Below are positions 33,645 through 41,296 of a stretch of DNA of 64,000 bases, in pieces. The position numbers and the translations under genes were made by a program. The notes under the pieces are model-generated. The model was not told where the DNA came from, did not search any database, and saw nothing but the letters and a program-made list of their open reading frames with translations. Position 1 is the stretch's first letter. Each line of letters starts with the position of its first letter. The DNA lies in assembly GCF_050633425.1 (NCBI RefSeq), contig NZ_JBOEGM010000008.1, positions 478,232-542,231 on the forward strand. Reading direction: 5' to 3'. This DNA is from Pelagimonas sp050633425 (lineage in GTDB: Bacteria > Pseudomonadota > Alphaproteobacteria > Rhodobacterales > Rhodobacteraceae).

Positions 33645-34808
33645 TTAGTCGAAGACCGAACAAGCCGATTCCGGCTTGTCGAGGCCGAGCGTGTCCAGTT
33701 CGTTGCGTTGATGCAAAAAACCTTCGAGAGGCGCAGAGGCAACGAGCGCGCCGCGGTGGGCAAGAGCGATGGGTTGACGCATTTGGCCGTTCCAGGCGCG
33801 ATAAGTAAGCGGTCGTCCTTTGAACCCGGCAAGTTCAAACGCGTCGGATAGAATGAAGGCCCGCAGGGTTGGCGCATCACCGGCTTGGGTGCGGGTCACG
33901 GCTTCACCGATGGTACGGATCGCGGCCCAGGCGGCATAATCTCGGTCTTGCATGGCGCGCCCTGAATGCTCGGTGAAGCGCGATTGCAACTGCGCCGCTC
34001 CCCATTGTTCAACAACCCGATCCCAGGCCTTGGCAGTTAGGCCTTCCGCCCCGGCAACCGGGCGCGGGTGCCATGTGTTAAACGGAATATAGCGGGCAAA
34101 ATCATTGGCTTCGTCGGCCACCAAAAGCACGTCGTATTTGCCAAGATCTTGGGTGAAAATCGGGACTTCTTGGGCCGCGTTACGACGCATGTCCGCATCA
34201 AAGGCCCAGGTTTTTTGCGCGCCAAGCGACAAACCAAATTTTCGCGCGGATGTGTCAAGCGCGCTGGCAAACGCCTGATCCTCCGGTTGGGTGCCTTTGA
34301 TCATCGCGATATCAGTCCAACGCCGTTTGACGAAAAACTGCATGAGTGCGTCGGCCCGCATGGCGCGGCTGGGCAGGGTGTGCAAAACATTGGCGCGGCA
34401 GGCCTTATCGCGCAAATGCCGTTCGGGGGCTGAGACATTGAACAGCAGCGCATCTGTGGCTGCGGGTAAATCGGCGGCCAATGTGATGAGCTCAGCCGGG
34501 GCGTCCAGAACGATCAGATCAGTGTCGCTCAACGCCTGCGCCACTGCACCGGCAAAGTCACCGTCCTCCGGGACCGTCGTGACCTCAATCTCATAGGAAT
34601 GCCCCAAGAACCGACCGGTTGTTGTGTTGTCCTCAAGCGCAAGTTGCGCGCCTTGTCTGCCAAGGTCATCCGCAACCGGATCCAGATTCGAGAGGGTGGG
34701 AAGCGCCTTAACCTCTTGCTGTATATAATGAATCGTAACGTCTAATGCGCTCGCAGAGGTCGAAAACCCAATGATCGCAGCGCAGGCTGCGGCCAGATAC
34801 TTGTTCAT
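33645..34808 (-). CDS. ABC substrate-binding protein of the PQQ-alcohol (lut-like) system
   Basis: 387 residues with a signal peptide (to about TSASA). It has a type I periplasmic-binding fold related to branched-chain amino-acid binding proteins: LDVTIHYIQQEVKALP at the start, DTDLIVLDAPAELITLAADLP, and RWTDIAMIKGTQPEDQAFAS. It belongs to the group that accompanies PQQ-dependent alcohol dehydrogenases. It is the first gene of the minus-strand cluster that ends with the ABC-2 permease. It is divergent from the PedF-type cytochrome across a spacer with a candidate operator. Confidence 0.85.
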   Translation of the reverse strand: MNKYLAAACAAIIGFSTSASALDVTIHYIQQEVKALPTLSNLDPVADDLGRQGAQLALEDNTTTGRFLGHSYEIEVTTVPEDGDFAGAVAQALSDTDLIVLDAPAELITLAADLPAATDALLFNVSAPERHLRDKACRANVLHTLPSRAMRADALMQFFVKRRWTDIAMIKGTQPEDQAFASALDTSARKFGLSLGAQKTWAFDADMRRNAAQEVPIFTQDLGKYDVLLVADEANDFARYIPFNTWHPRPVAGAEGLTAKAWDRVVEQWGAAQLQSRFTEHSGRAMQDRDYAAWAAIRTIGEAVTRTQAGDAPTLRAFILSDAFELAGFKGRPLTYRAWNGQMRQPIALAHRGALVASAPLEGFLHQRNELDTLGLDKPESACSVFD

Positions 34809-34857
34809 AATGTCCTCCCGCTACCGCTTACCCTACGCGCAACGAGAGGGGGCTCAA

Positions 34858-34868
34858 TACGACCTATG
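34858..34868 (+). promoter_or_regulatory. candidate operator upstream of the PedF-type cytochrome
   Basis: TACGACCTATG, identical over 11 bases to the word in the dehydrogenase promoter (minus strand, 27626-27636). It is in the same orientation to its gene and at a similar distance (116 versus 109 bases to the ATG). It also lies 49 bases before the binding-protein gene that points the other way. Confidence 0.45.
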
Positions 34869-34984
34869 TCGGAAATCACGGGGGCTGTTTGGGCTGTGCG
34901 CGCCACGAAAGTCCAATGGTGTTTGGCACCGGGCTTGTCCTACTTCTTAGGCAACGGGAACGGAGACGATCCGGAGGAGACATC

Positions 34985-35683
34985 ATGACCAAACTGACAC
35001 AGAGCGCCGCAGCCCTAGCGATCACAGCGGCGGCAACCACACTTGTATTGACCCCAAGCCTGACACGGGCCCATGGCGACGTTGCACCCCAAGCGGTTGA
35101 CACGACCGGGCTGCCTGAAACCGGCGATGAATGGCTGACGGAAAACCCATACCGTGCCGCCGATGTTGGCGAAGAAACCTGGGCGCTGGCGATCACCATT
35201 GGCTCATCTGGCTACAACCAGAACTGCGCACGCTGCCACGGGCTTGAAGTGATTTCCGGTGGTCTGGCCCCCGATTTGCGGTTTCTCGAAGCCGAAGAAT
35301 ATGGCGACGAGTGGTATGTGGAGCGGTTTCAAACCGGCTACACCCAGAACGGCATCACCAAAATGCCGGCCTTTGGTGAATTGCTGGGACAGGATGCGGC
35401 CTGGGCGATCAGAACCTATATCGAAACACGCCCCGACGATGATTCCCTTGCCGATGTGGCGGGCGAATTGAAAGGGATTCGCGATACGTTGGCAGCGGGG
35501 GGCGCAGATTTGGACGCCACCAAAGCCCGCCTGAGCGACATCGCCGCCAAGATCGAAACTGTTTCAGGCGCGCCGGTCGCTGATAGCGCCGCCAGCCGGG
35601 CCGCAGCATTGCTGGATGGCACCGAAGATGGCACGATCCGTGCCACCGAGGCCTTGACCATTGGTCTGTCAGCGGCAAACTGA
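34985..35683 (+). CDS. pedF: cytochrome c550, PedF type
   Basis: 232 residues with a signal peptide (to about TRAHG). The single haem motif is CARCH (residues ~82-86), with Met in TKMPAFGEL as axial ligand. A helical tail follows the haem domain. The HGDVAP start and the DEWLTENPYR...VGEETWALAITIGSSGYNQNCARCHG order match the PedF cytochrome that takes electrons from PQQ-alcohol dehydrogenases. GGAGGAG precedes the ATG at 34985. The MoxJ-like gene follows directly. Confidence 0.87.
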   Translation: MTKLTQSAAALAITAAATTLVLTPSLTRAHGDVAPQAVDTTGLPETGDEWLTENPYRAADVGEETWALAITIGSSGYNQNCARCHGLEVISGGLAPDLRFLEAEEYGDEWYVERFQTGYTQNGITKMPAFGELLGQDAAWAIRTYIETRPDDDSLADVAGELKGIRDTLAAGGADLDATKARLSDIAAKIETVSGAPVADSAASRAAALLDGTEDGTIRATEALTIGLSAAN

Positions 35684-35702
35684 TCGTATTCTGCGGAGGG
35701 CC

Positions 35703-35738
35703 GGACATTTGGCAAGACATTTGGCAAGACATTTGGCA
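35703..35738 (+). repeat. three tandem 12-base units after the cytochrome gene
   Basis: Units ggacatttggca, agacatttggca and agacatttggca lie between the cytochrome stop and the MoxJ-like gene. They are open in its frame and would encode HLAR repeats if translation began upstream. Confidence 0.9.
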
Positions 35739-35745
35739 AGCGCAC

Positions 35746-35767
35746 CAAATCTCATGCATGAGATTTG
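35746..35767. other. 22-base perfect palindrome at the MoxJ-like gene start
   Basis: CAAATCTCATG is followed at once by its exact complement. The first possible ATG of the MoxJ-like gene (35754) lies inside it. A second inverted repeat, GCAAAAG / CTTTTGC, follows at 35767-35790. It may be an operator or a translation-blocking hairpin. Confidence 0.75.
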
Positions 35768-36683
35768 CAAAAGTTTAGCAAAGCTTTTGCGCGGGCGGCT
35801 CATGGTCTGCGCCACAGTTTTGGCAGCACCCGGTGCGGGCTATGCTGCCGATCCCTGTGCCGATCACATCCCGCAGGCAAAACCGCAAAACGCCAGCCGC
35901 GATATCGTCGGACAGGAGCTTGATCAGATCATCGACCAAGGCTTCATGAGCTTCGCGCTTTACTCCGAATACCCGCCCTATTCGTGGGAGGACAAGGGGC
36001 AGGCGCGTGGCGTTGACGTCGAGATTGCACGTCTCATTGCCGATTATATCGGGGTTGAACCGCGCTTTCGCTTTGTAGAGGCCGGTGAAAACCTTGAGGC
36101 CGATTTGCGTCACCACCTGTGGAAAGGGCCTATCGTCGGCGGAGCGGTCAGCAATGTGATGATGCGCGTGCCCTATGACAGCGCCTTTCGCTGCCGGGTC
36201 GAACAGGTCGTGTTTCCTGGCCAATACCATGTGGAAGGTATCGCCATTGCCTATTCGACCCAAGCCTACGACGAGGATGACAAACCGGTTCCGGCCTATT
36301 TCCGTTTTGATACGGTTGCGGTCGAAAATGACTCCATCGCCGATTTCTATTTGACCAGCCTGGGGCGGGGCCAAACCGCCAAAGGTGTTCGCCGCTTTGA
36401 GACCATGTCCGACGCGATGGATGCGCTCAACAATGGTGAGGTCATGGCAGCCATGGGGCAACGGGCGCAGCTTGAATATCACGCTGGCGACACGGTCGCG
36501 ATTCACGAACCACCCCTGCCGGGGTTTTCCCGTGGGTCTTGGGTCTTGGGCACAGGCGTACATTTTGCTTACAGGCCATTGGCTTATTCCGTTGGTGATG
36601 CCATTTCAGCAGGTCTGTCAGATGGTCGGATCGAAGCGATTTTCACTTCCTACGGCCTAAGCTTTCATCCACCGCAATGGTGA
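35754..36683 (+). CDS. MoxJ-like quinoprotein-dehydrogenase-associated binding protein
   Basis: 309 residues from the ATG at 35754. It has a signal peptide (basic KSLAKLLRGR, then MVCATVLAAPGAGYAA) and a type II periplasmic-binding fold: GFMSFALYSEYPPYSWEDKGQARGVDVEIARLIADYIG is the classic SBP_bac_3 opening. MoxJ/XoxJ relatives are needed to mature or activate PQQ dehydrogenases and do not import amino acids. The start is uncertain: no ribosome site is visible, the ATG lies inside a palindrome, and 35802 is an alternative. It follows the cytochrome gene. Confidence 0.82.
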   Translation: MHEICKSLAKLLRGRLMVCATVLAAPGAGYAADPCADHIPQAKPQNASRDIVGQELDQIIDQGFMSFALYSEYPPYSWEDKGQARGVDVEIARLIADYIGVEPRFRFVEAGENLEADLRHHLWKGPIVGGAVSNVMMRVPYDSAFRCRVEQVVFPGQYHVEGIAIAYSTQAYDEDDKPVPAYFRFDTVAVENDSIADFYLTSLGRGQTAKGVRRFETMSDAMDALNNGEVMAAMGQRAQLEYHAGDTVAIHEPPLPGFSRGSWVLGTGVHFAYRPLAYSVGDAISAGLSDGRIEAIFTSYGLSFHPPQW

Positions 36684-36770
36684 AATTCAACCCATGGCTT
36701 AGGCCATTAGTCTAATATGCCCTTTGGGGCAGTGCGCCTAGTCTTGGCGCTAACACAGAGGACAAACATT

Positions 36771-37289
36771 ATGCATATGAGCGATTCCCGTGAGATCAAC
36801 GCACCCACATCCGAAGTGTGGGCCGCGATCTTGGACGCCGAGGTGCTGAAGCAATGCGTTCCCGGATGTACCGAAATGGCGGGCAACGCCACAGATGGGT
36901 TCGACGCAACCGTTGTGCAAAAAGTGGGCCCGGTCAAAGCGACTTTTAAAGGGCATGTCACCCTGTCTGATTTGGACGAACCCAAAAGCCTGCATTTGGC
37001 CGGTGAAGGCAAAGGCGGCGCTGCGGGGTTTGCCAAAGGCGGTGCGGATGTCACCCTGAGTGAAACCGAAAATGGCGGCACATTGCTGCATTATGAGGTC
37101 GAAGCCAAAGTGGGCGGCAAGCTGGCTCAATTGGGCAGCCGGATCGTGGATGGCTTTGCCAAAAAGATGGCAGATCAGTTTTTCACCAACTTCAAGGAGG
37201 CCGTCGAAGGCCCTGCACAAGAGGGTGAGACCACCGAAGAAGAGTCCGGTGAAAAGAAAAAGGGCTGGCTCAAACGTATCGTGAGCTAA
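36771..37289 (+). CDS. coxG: CoxG-type SRPBCC protein (CO dehydrogenase subunit G family)
   Basis: 172 residues with an SRPBCC fold: REINAPTSEVWAAILDAEVLKQCVPGC at the start and LLHYEVEAKVGGKLAQLGSRIVDGFAKKMADQFFTNF as the long C-terminal helix. An acidic-basic tail (EETTEEESGEKKKGWLKR) follows. CoxG proteins anchor CO dehydrogenase to the membrane or deliver quinone. Two nearby ATGs (36771, 36777) are possible. It leads the set coxG-coxS-coxL-coxM. Confidence 0.88.
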   Translation: MHMSDSREINAPTSEVWAAILDAEVLKQCVPGCTEMAGNATDGFDATVVQKVGPVKATFKGHVTLSDLDEPKSLHLAGEGKGGAAGFAKGGADVTLSETENGGTLLHYEVEAKVGGKLAQLGSRIVDGFAKKMADQFFTNFKEAVEGPAQEGETTEEESGEKKKGWLKRIVS

Positions 37290-37367
37290 ACCAACCAATC
37301 CAAAGGTAACAGCCTCGGGGCAGGTGCGTCGGGGCACATAAAACAAAGAGTTTTAGGGAGGAGAGAA

Positions 37368-37853
37368 ATGACAGAAGTGACCATGGTGGTGAACGGCAAG
37401 TCCGTCACCAAATCGGTTAAGGGCAATACGCTCATGACTGAATTTCTGCGCGACGATCTACGGTTGACCGGCACCCATGTGGGCTGTGACACCTCGCAAT
37501 GCGGCGCCTGCGTAATCCACGTCAACGGCGAAGCGGTCAAAGGCTGCACAATGTTCGCTGCCGAAGCCAATGGCGCCGAAGTGAGCACCATCGAAGGCAT
37601 GGAAAACCCAGACGGTTCGCTTGGTGTGATTCAACAAGCCTTCCAAGACCACCACGGCCTGCAGTGCGGTTTTTGCACACCCGGCATGGTGATGTCCGCC
37701 GCGGCGCTGCTCAAGGACAATCCAAAACCGTCCGAAGCAGAAATCCGCGATTACCTCGAAGGCAATATTTGCCGCTGCACCGGCTACCATAACATTGTGA
37801 AATCGATCATGGCCGCAAGCGGTCAGGATGTTTCCAATATCGCGGCTGAATAA
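37368..37853 (+). CDS. coxS: molybdenum hydroxylase iron-sulfur subunit (CoxS type)
   Basis: 161 residues with two [2Fe-2S] domains. The plant-type cluster ligands are in CDTSQCGAC...GC (near residues 38-60). The second cluster ligands are in QCGFCTPGM (near 100) and NICRCTGY (near 137). It passes electrons from the molybdenum site to the FAD subunit. A strong GGGAGGAG ribosome site precedes the ATG. coxL follows after about 100 bases. The S-L-M order fits form II enzymes; form I operons read M-S-L. Confidence 0.95.
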   Translation: MTEVTMVVNGKSVTKSVKGNTLMTEFLRDDLRLTGTHVGCDTSQCGACVIHVNGEAVKGCTMFAAEANGAEVSTIEGMENPDGSLGVIQQAFQDHHGLQCGFCTPGMVMSAAALLKDNPKPSEAEIRDYLEGNICRCTGYHNIVKSIMAASGQDVSNIAAE

Positions 37854-37950
37854 GCCCCAAAAGATTTGAATGCGCGGCGAGGAGGCTCGCCACGGGAACG
37901 AATTCCGTAAGATGGGGCTCACCTCATCGACCCAAGGGAGGGAACAGACC

Positions 37951-40314
37951 ATGCCCAAGGATCATGGCATCGGCGCAAGCCCAAAGCGGCGCGAAGACGT
38001 CCGCTTTTTGACTGGCACCGGCAATTACACCGACGACATTAATGTCTACGGCCAAGCCTACGTTTATTTCCTGCGCTCTGACATGGCGCACGGCACAATC
38101 AATTCAATCGACACATCCGCCGCCGAAGCGATGTCTGGTGTGGTGAAAATCTTCACCGGCGCTGATTTCGAAGGCGTTGGTGGCATCCCCTGCGGCTGGC
38201 AGATCACCGACATCAAAGGTGAACCCATGCAAGAACCGGCCCACCCGGTTTTGGCACAGGGCAAAGTCCGCCACGTCGGGGATCCCATCGCCGCTGTTGT
38301 GGCCGACAGTCTCGAAGAGGCGCGCAACGCCGCCGAAGCCATCGACGTCGATATTAGCGAACTGCCCGCAGTTGTTGATATGAAAGCCGCGCTCGAAGAC
38401 GGGGCGACCAAGGTTCACGACGATCTTGCCAACAACCTGTGCTACGAATGGGGCTTTGTCGAAGACAACCGCGCCGCCGTAGATGAGGCGATCAAAAACG
38501 CCGCACACGTGACCACATTGGAATTGCGCAACAACCGTCTGGTTGCCAACCCAATGGAACCGCGTGTCGCCGTTGGCCAATATAACCGCGCCGATGACCA
38601 CAGCACCCTGCACACCACCTCGCAAAACCCGCATGTGATCCGTCTTTTGATGGGGGCGTTTGTTCTGGGTATTCCTGAGCACAAGCTGACGGTTGTCGCA
38701 CCTGACGTTGGGGGTGGTTTTGGCACCAAAATCTTCCACTACGCCGAGGAAGCTTTCTGTACCTTTGCGGCCAAGGCCGTCAATCGTCCGGTCAAATGGA
38801 CCTCGAGCCGGTCTGAGGCGTTCATCTCGGATGCACATGGTCGCGACCATGTCACCAAGATTGATCTGGCGCTGGATGCGGACAACAACTTTACCGCGCT
38901 GCGCTGTGATACCTATGCCAACATGGGCGCTTACCTGTCGACCTTTGCGTCGTCGGTTCCGACATGGCTGCATGGCACGCTTTTGGCCGCCAACTACAAG
39001 ACACCCTTGGTCTATACCAACGTCAAAGCTGTGTTTACCAACACCGTTCCAGTGGATGCATATCGCGGGGCCGGTCGTCCTGAAGCGACCTTCCAGGTTG
39101 AGCGTGTGATCGACAAAGCCGCGCGTGAACTTGGTGTTGATCCAATCGCTCTGCGTCGTCAAAACTTCATCACCGAATTCCCTTATGCGACACCTGTTGC
39201 AGTGGAATATGACACCGGTGATTACAACGCGACGATGGATAAGCTTGAAACCATCGCAGACATCGCAGGCTTCAAAGCCCGCCGGGCTGAGTCCGAGAAA
39301 AAGGGCATGCTGCGCGGTTTGGGCGTTAACTGCTACATTGAGGCTTGCGGCATCGCGCCGTCGAACCTTGTGGGTCAGCTGGGTGCGCGCGCCGGTCTTT
39401 ATGATGCGGCAACGGTACGCGTGAATGCGACTGGGTCGATTTCGGTCATGGTTGGGGCGCATTCGCATGGCCAAGGGCACGAAACGGCCTTCCCACAAGT
39501 TGTGGCCGAGATGATCGGTATCGACGAATCTCAGGTCGACATCGTGCATGGTGACACCTCCAAAGTACCGTTTGGTATGGGGACATATGGCTCGCGGTCG
39601 CTTGCTGTTTGTGGGTCCGCCATGGTGCGCGCCACTGAGAAAATCATCAACAAAGCTAAGAAGATCGCCGCCCATCTGCTCGAAGCAGCGGATAGCGATA
39701 TTGAGCTGAAAGATGGTCAATTCTCGGTTGCAGGTACCGATAAATCGGTTGCTTGGGGCGATGTAACGCTGGCTGCCTATGTGCCACACAACTATCCGCT
39801 CGAAGACATCGAACCGGGCCTCGAAGAGACCGCGTTTTATGATCCGGCCAACTTCACCTATCCATCAGGTGCCTATTGCTGTGAGGTCGAGCTTGACCCA
39901 GAAACCGGCAAGGTTACCGTGGAGCGGTTCTCGGCTGCGGATGACTTTGGCAATATCGTCAACCCAATGATCGTCTCCGGTCAGGTCCACGGCGGTATTG
40001 GCCAAGGGATTGGTCAGGCGCTGTTGGAAAACGCGGCCTATGATGACGAAGGTCAGCTGCTGAGCGCATCCTATATGGATTACGCCATGCCACGCGCCGA
40101 CGATGTACCGTTTTATGCGGTGGATCATTCGGCCTGCACCCCTTGTACGCACAACCCGTTGGGCGTGAAAGGCTGCGGCGAAGCGGGGGCCATTGGCTCT
40201 CCTCCGGCGGTGATCAATGCGGTGATTGATGCCATGCAATCGGGCGGTCATGATGTGACCCATATCGATATGCCAGCATCGCCATCGCGCGTCTGGGATG
40301 CCATGAACAGCTAA
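37951..40314 (+). CDS. coxL: molybdenum hydroxylase large subunit, form II CO-dehydrogenase-like
   Basis: 787 residues of the xanthine oxidase/CoxL family with the molybdopterin-cytosine-dinucleotide site. The active-site loop reads AYRGAGR (residues 370-376), the form II signature; form I enzymes that oxidise CO efficiently carry AYxCSFR. The catalytic glutamate is in GCGEAGAIGSPPA (Glu744). So the true substrate may not be CO. The ATG at 37951 has GGGAGGGA; an earlier in-frame start is less likely. No MoCD insertion genes (coxDEF, mobA) are in the window. Confidence 0.93.
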   Translation: MPKDHGIGASPKRREDVRFLTGTGNYTDDINVYGQAYVYFLRSDMAHGTINSIDTSAAEAMSGVVKIFTGADFEGVGGIPCGWQITDIKGEPMQEPAHPVLAQGKVRHVGDPIAAVVADSLEEARNAAEAIDVDISELPAVVDMKAALEDGATKVHDDLANNLCYEWGFVEDNRAAVDEAIKNAAHVTTLELRNNRLVANPMEPRVAVGQYNRADDHSTLHTTSQNPHVIRLLMGAFVLGIPEHKLTVVAPDVGGGFGTKIFHYAEEAFCTFAAKAVNRPVKWTSSRSEAFISDAHGRDHVTKIDLALDADNNFTALRCDTYANMGAYLSTFASSVPTWLHGTLLAANYKTPLVYTNVKAVFTNTVPVDAYRGAGRPEATFQVERVIDKAARELGVDPIALRRQNFITEFPYATPVAVEYDTGDYNATMDKLETIADIAGFKARRAESEKKGMLRGLGVNCYIEACGIAPSNLVGQLGARAGLYDAATVRVNATGSISVMVGAHSHGQGHETAFPQVVAEMIGIDESQVDIVHGDTSKVPFGMGTYGSRSLAVCGSAMVRATEKIINKAKKIAAHLLEAADSDIELKDGQFSVAGTDKSVAWGDVTLAAYVPHNYPLEDIEPGLEETAFYDPANFTYPSGAYCCEVELDPETGKVTVERFSAADDFGNIVNPMIVSGQVHGGIGQGIGQALLENAAYDDEGQLLSASYMDYAMPRADDVPFYAVDHSACTPCTHNPLGVKGCGEAGAIGSPPAVINAVIDAMQSGGHDVTHIDMPASPSRVWDAMNS

Positions 40315-40326
40315 GTCGAGAGGTGC

Positions 40327-40352
40327 GGTCTGGGGGCAGCAGCTCCCGGACC
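40327..40352 (+). other. strong hairpin between coxL and coxM
   Basis: Arms near GGTCTGGGGG and CTCCCGGACC with a 6-base loop, followed some bases later by ATTTTT. It may be an attenuator or a stabilising hairpin that sets the coxM level. Confidence 0.45.
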
Positions 40353-40418
40353 CCGGATGTATTTTTGGCCACACGAAACCCAAAGTGGTTTTGACGGCTA
40401 AGGAGGAGAAACAAAAAG

Positions 40419-41204
40419 ATGTATTCTTTTGATGTAGAAAACCCAAGCACCGTTGCAGAAGCCGCAACCGCATTGGGCAAAGACGAAGCGCAGGCGCTGG
40501 GGGGCGGTCAAACGTTGATCCCCACGTTGAAACAGCGCTTGGCCGCTCCGTCGGTTCTGGTCAGCTTGACCGGTATCGATGAGATGAAGGGCGTATCTGT
40601 CGATGGCGGCACCGTCACCATTGGCGGCGGAACAAACCACGGCACCGTCGCCGCCCAAGCGGGTGCTTATGCGGCGCTGGCGGCTTTGGCAGGCAATATC
40701 GGTGATCCAGCGGTGCGCAACCGGGGGACAATTGGGGGCTCTCTGGCCAACAACGACCCATCGGCCTGTTACCCGTCTGCGGCTTTGGCGTCTGGTGCGA
40801 CCATCGTCACCAACAGCCGTGAAATCGGTGCGGACGACTATTTTCAGGGGATGTTTGAAACGGCCCTGAATGAAGGTGAGATCGTCACAGCAGTCAAATT
40901 CCCGATCCCAGAAGCGGCGTCTTATCAGAAGTTCGAACAGCCTGCCTCGCGCTTTGCGCTGGTTGGTGTGTTTGTTGCCAAATACGCAGATGGTGTGCGC
41001 GTTGCTGTTACGGGCGCGTCCGAAGAGGGCGTGTATCGTTGGAGCGAAGCCGAAGCGGCCCTCAGTGGTAACTTTAGCGCCGATGCCTTGGATGGATTGT
41101 CGGTCTCAGGTGACGGTATGATCTCCGACCTGCATGGGTCCGGCGATTATCGCGCCCATCTTGTCAAGGTCATGACCAAGCGCGCGGTTGCTGCCGCAGG
41201 CTAA
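40419..41204 (+). CDS. coxM: molybdenum hydroxylase FAD subunit (CoxM type)
   Basis: 261 residues, slightly short for the family. FAD-binding signatures are ALGGGQTLIPTLKQRL (near residues 27-43) and GNIGDPAVRNRGTIGGSLANNDPSACYP (near 93-120). It takes electrons from CoxS and passes them to the quinone pool. GGAGGAG precedes the ATG. It is last in the cox operon, followed by a strong terminator. Confidence 0.95.
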   Translation: MYSFDVENPSTVAEAATALGKDEAQALGGGQTLIPTLKQRLAAPSVLVSLTGIDEMKGVSVDGGTVTIGGGTNHGTVAAQAGAYAALAALAGNIGDPAVRNRGTIGGSLANNDPSACYPSAALASGATIVTNSREIGADDYFQGMFETALNEGEIVTAVKFPIPEAASYQKFEQPASRFALVGVFVAKYADGVRVAVTGASEEGVYRWSEAEAALSGNFSADALDGLSVSGDGMISDLHGSGDYRAHLVKVMTKRAVAAAG

Positions 41205-41225
41205 GAGCCTTGAAATTCCAAAAGA

Positions 41226-41257
41226 AAGCCCCGCAGGTTTTGCGGGGCTTTTTTTTA
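41226..41257 (+). terminator. Rho-independent terminator of the cox operon
   Basis: Arms AAGCCCCGCA and TGCGGGGCTT with a 5-base loop, followed by an unbroken run of T. Confidence 0.95.
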
Positions 41258-41296
41258 TTTTACAGATGGTTGTGTTTGGTTTTTCATGCGGTTCTT

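Noticed and set aside
38104..39789. Long (561-codon) open frame antisense to coxL
   Set aside because: It is the complement of a strongly conserved enzyme gene; the translation is rich in His, Arg and Gly and low-complexity, as expected for a shadow frame.
37951..40314. True form I CO dehydrogenase
   Set aside because: The active-site loop is AYRGAGR and the gene order is S-L-M, both form II traits.
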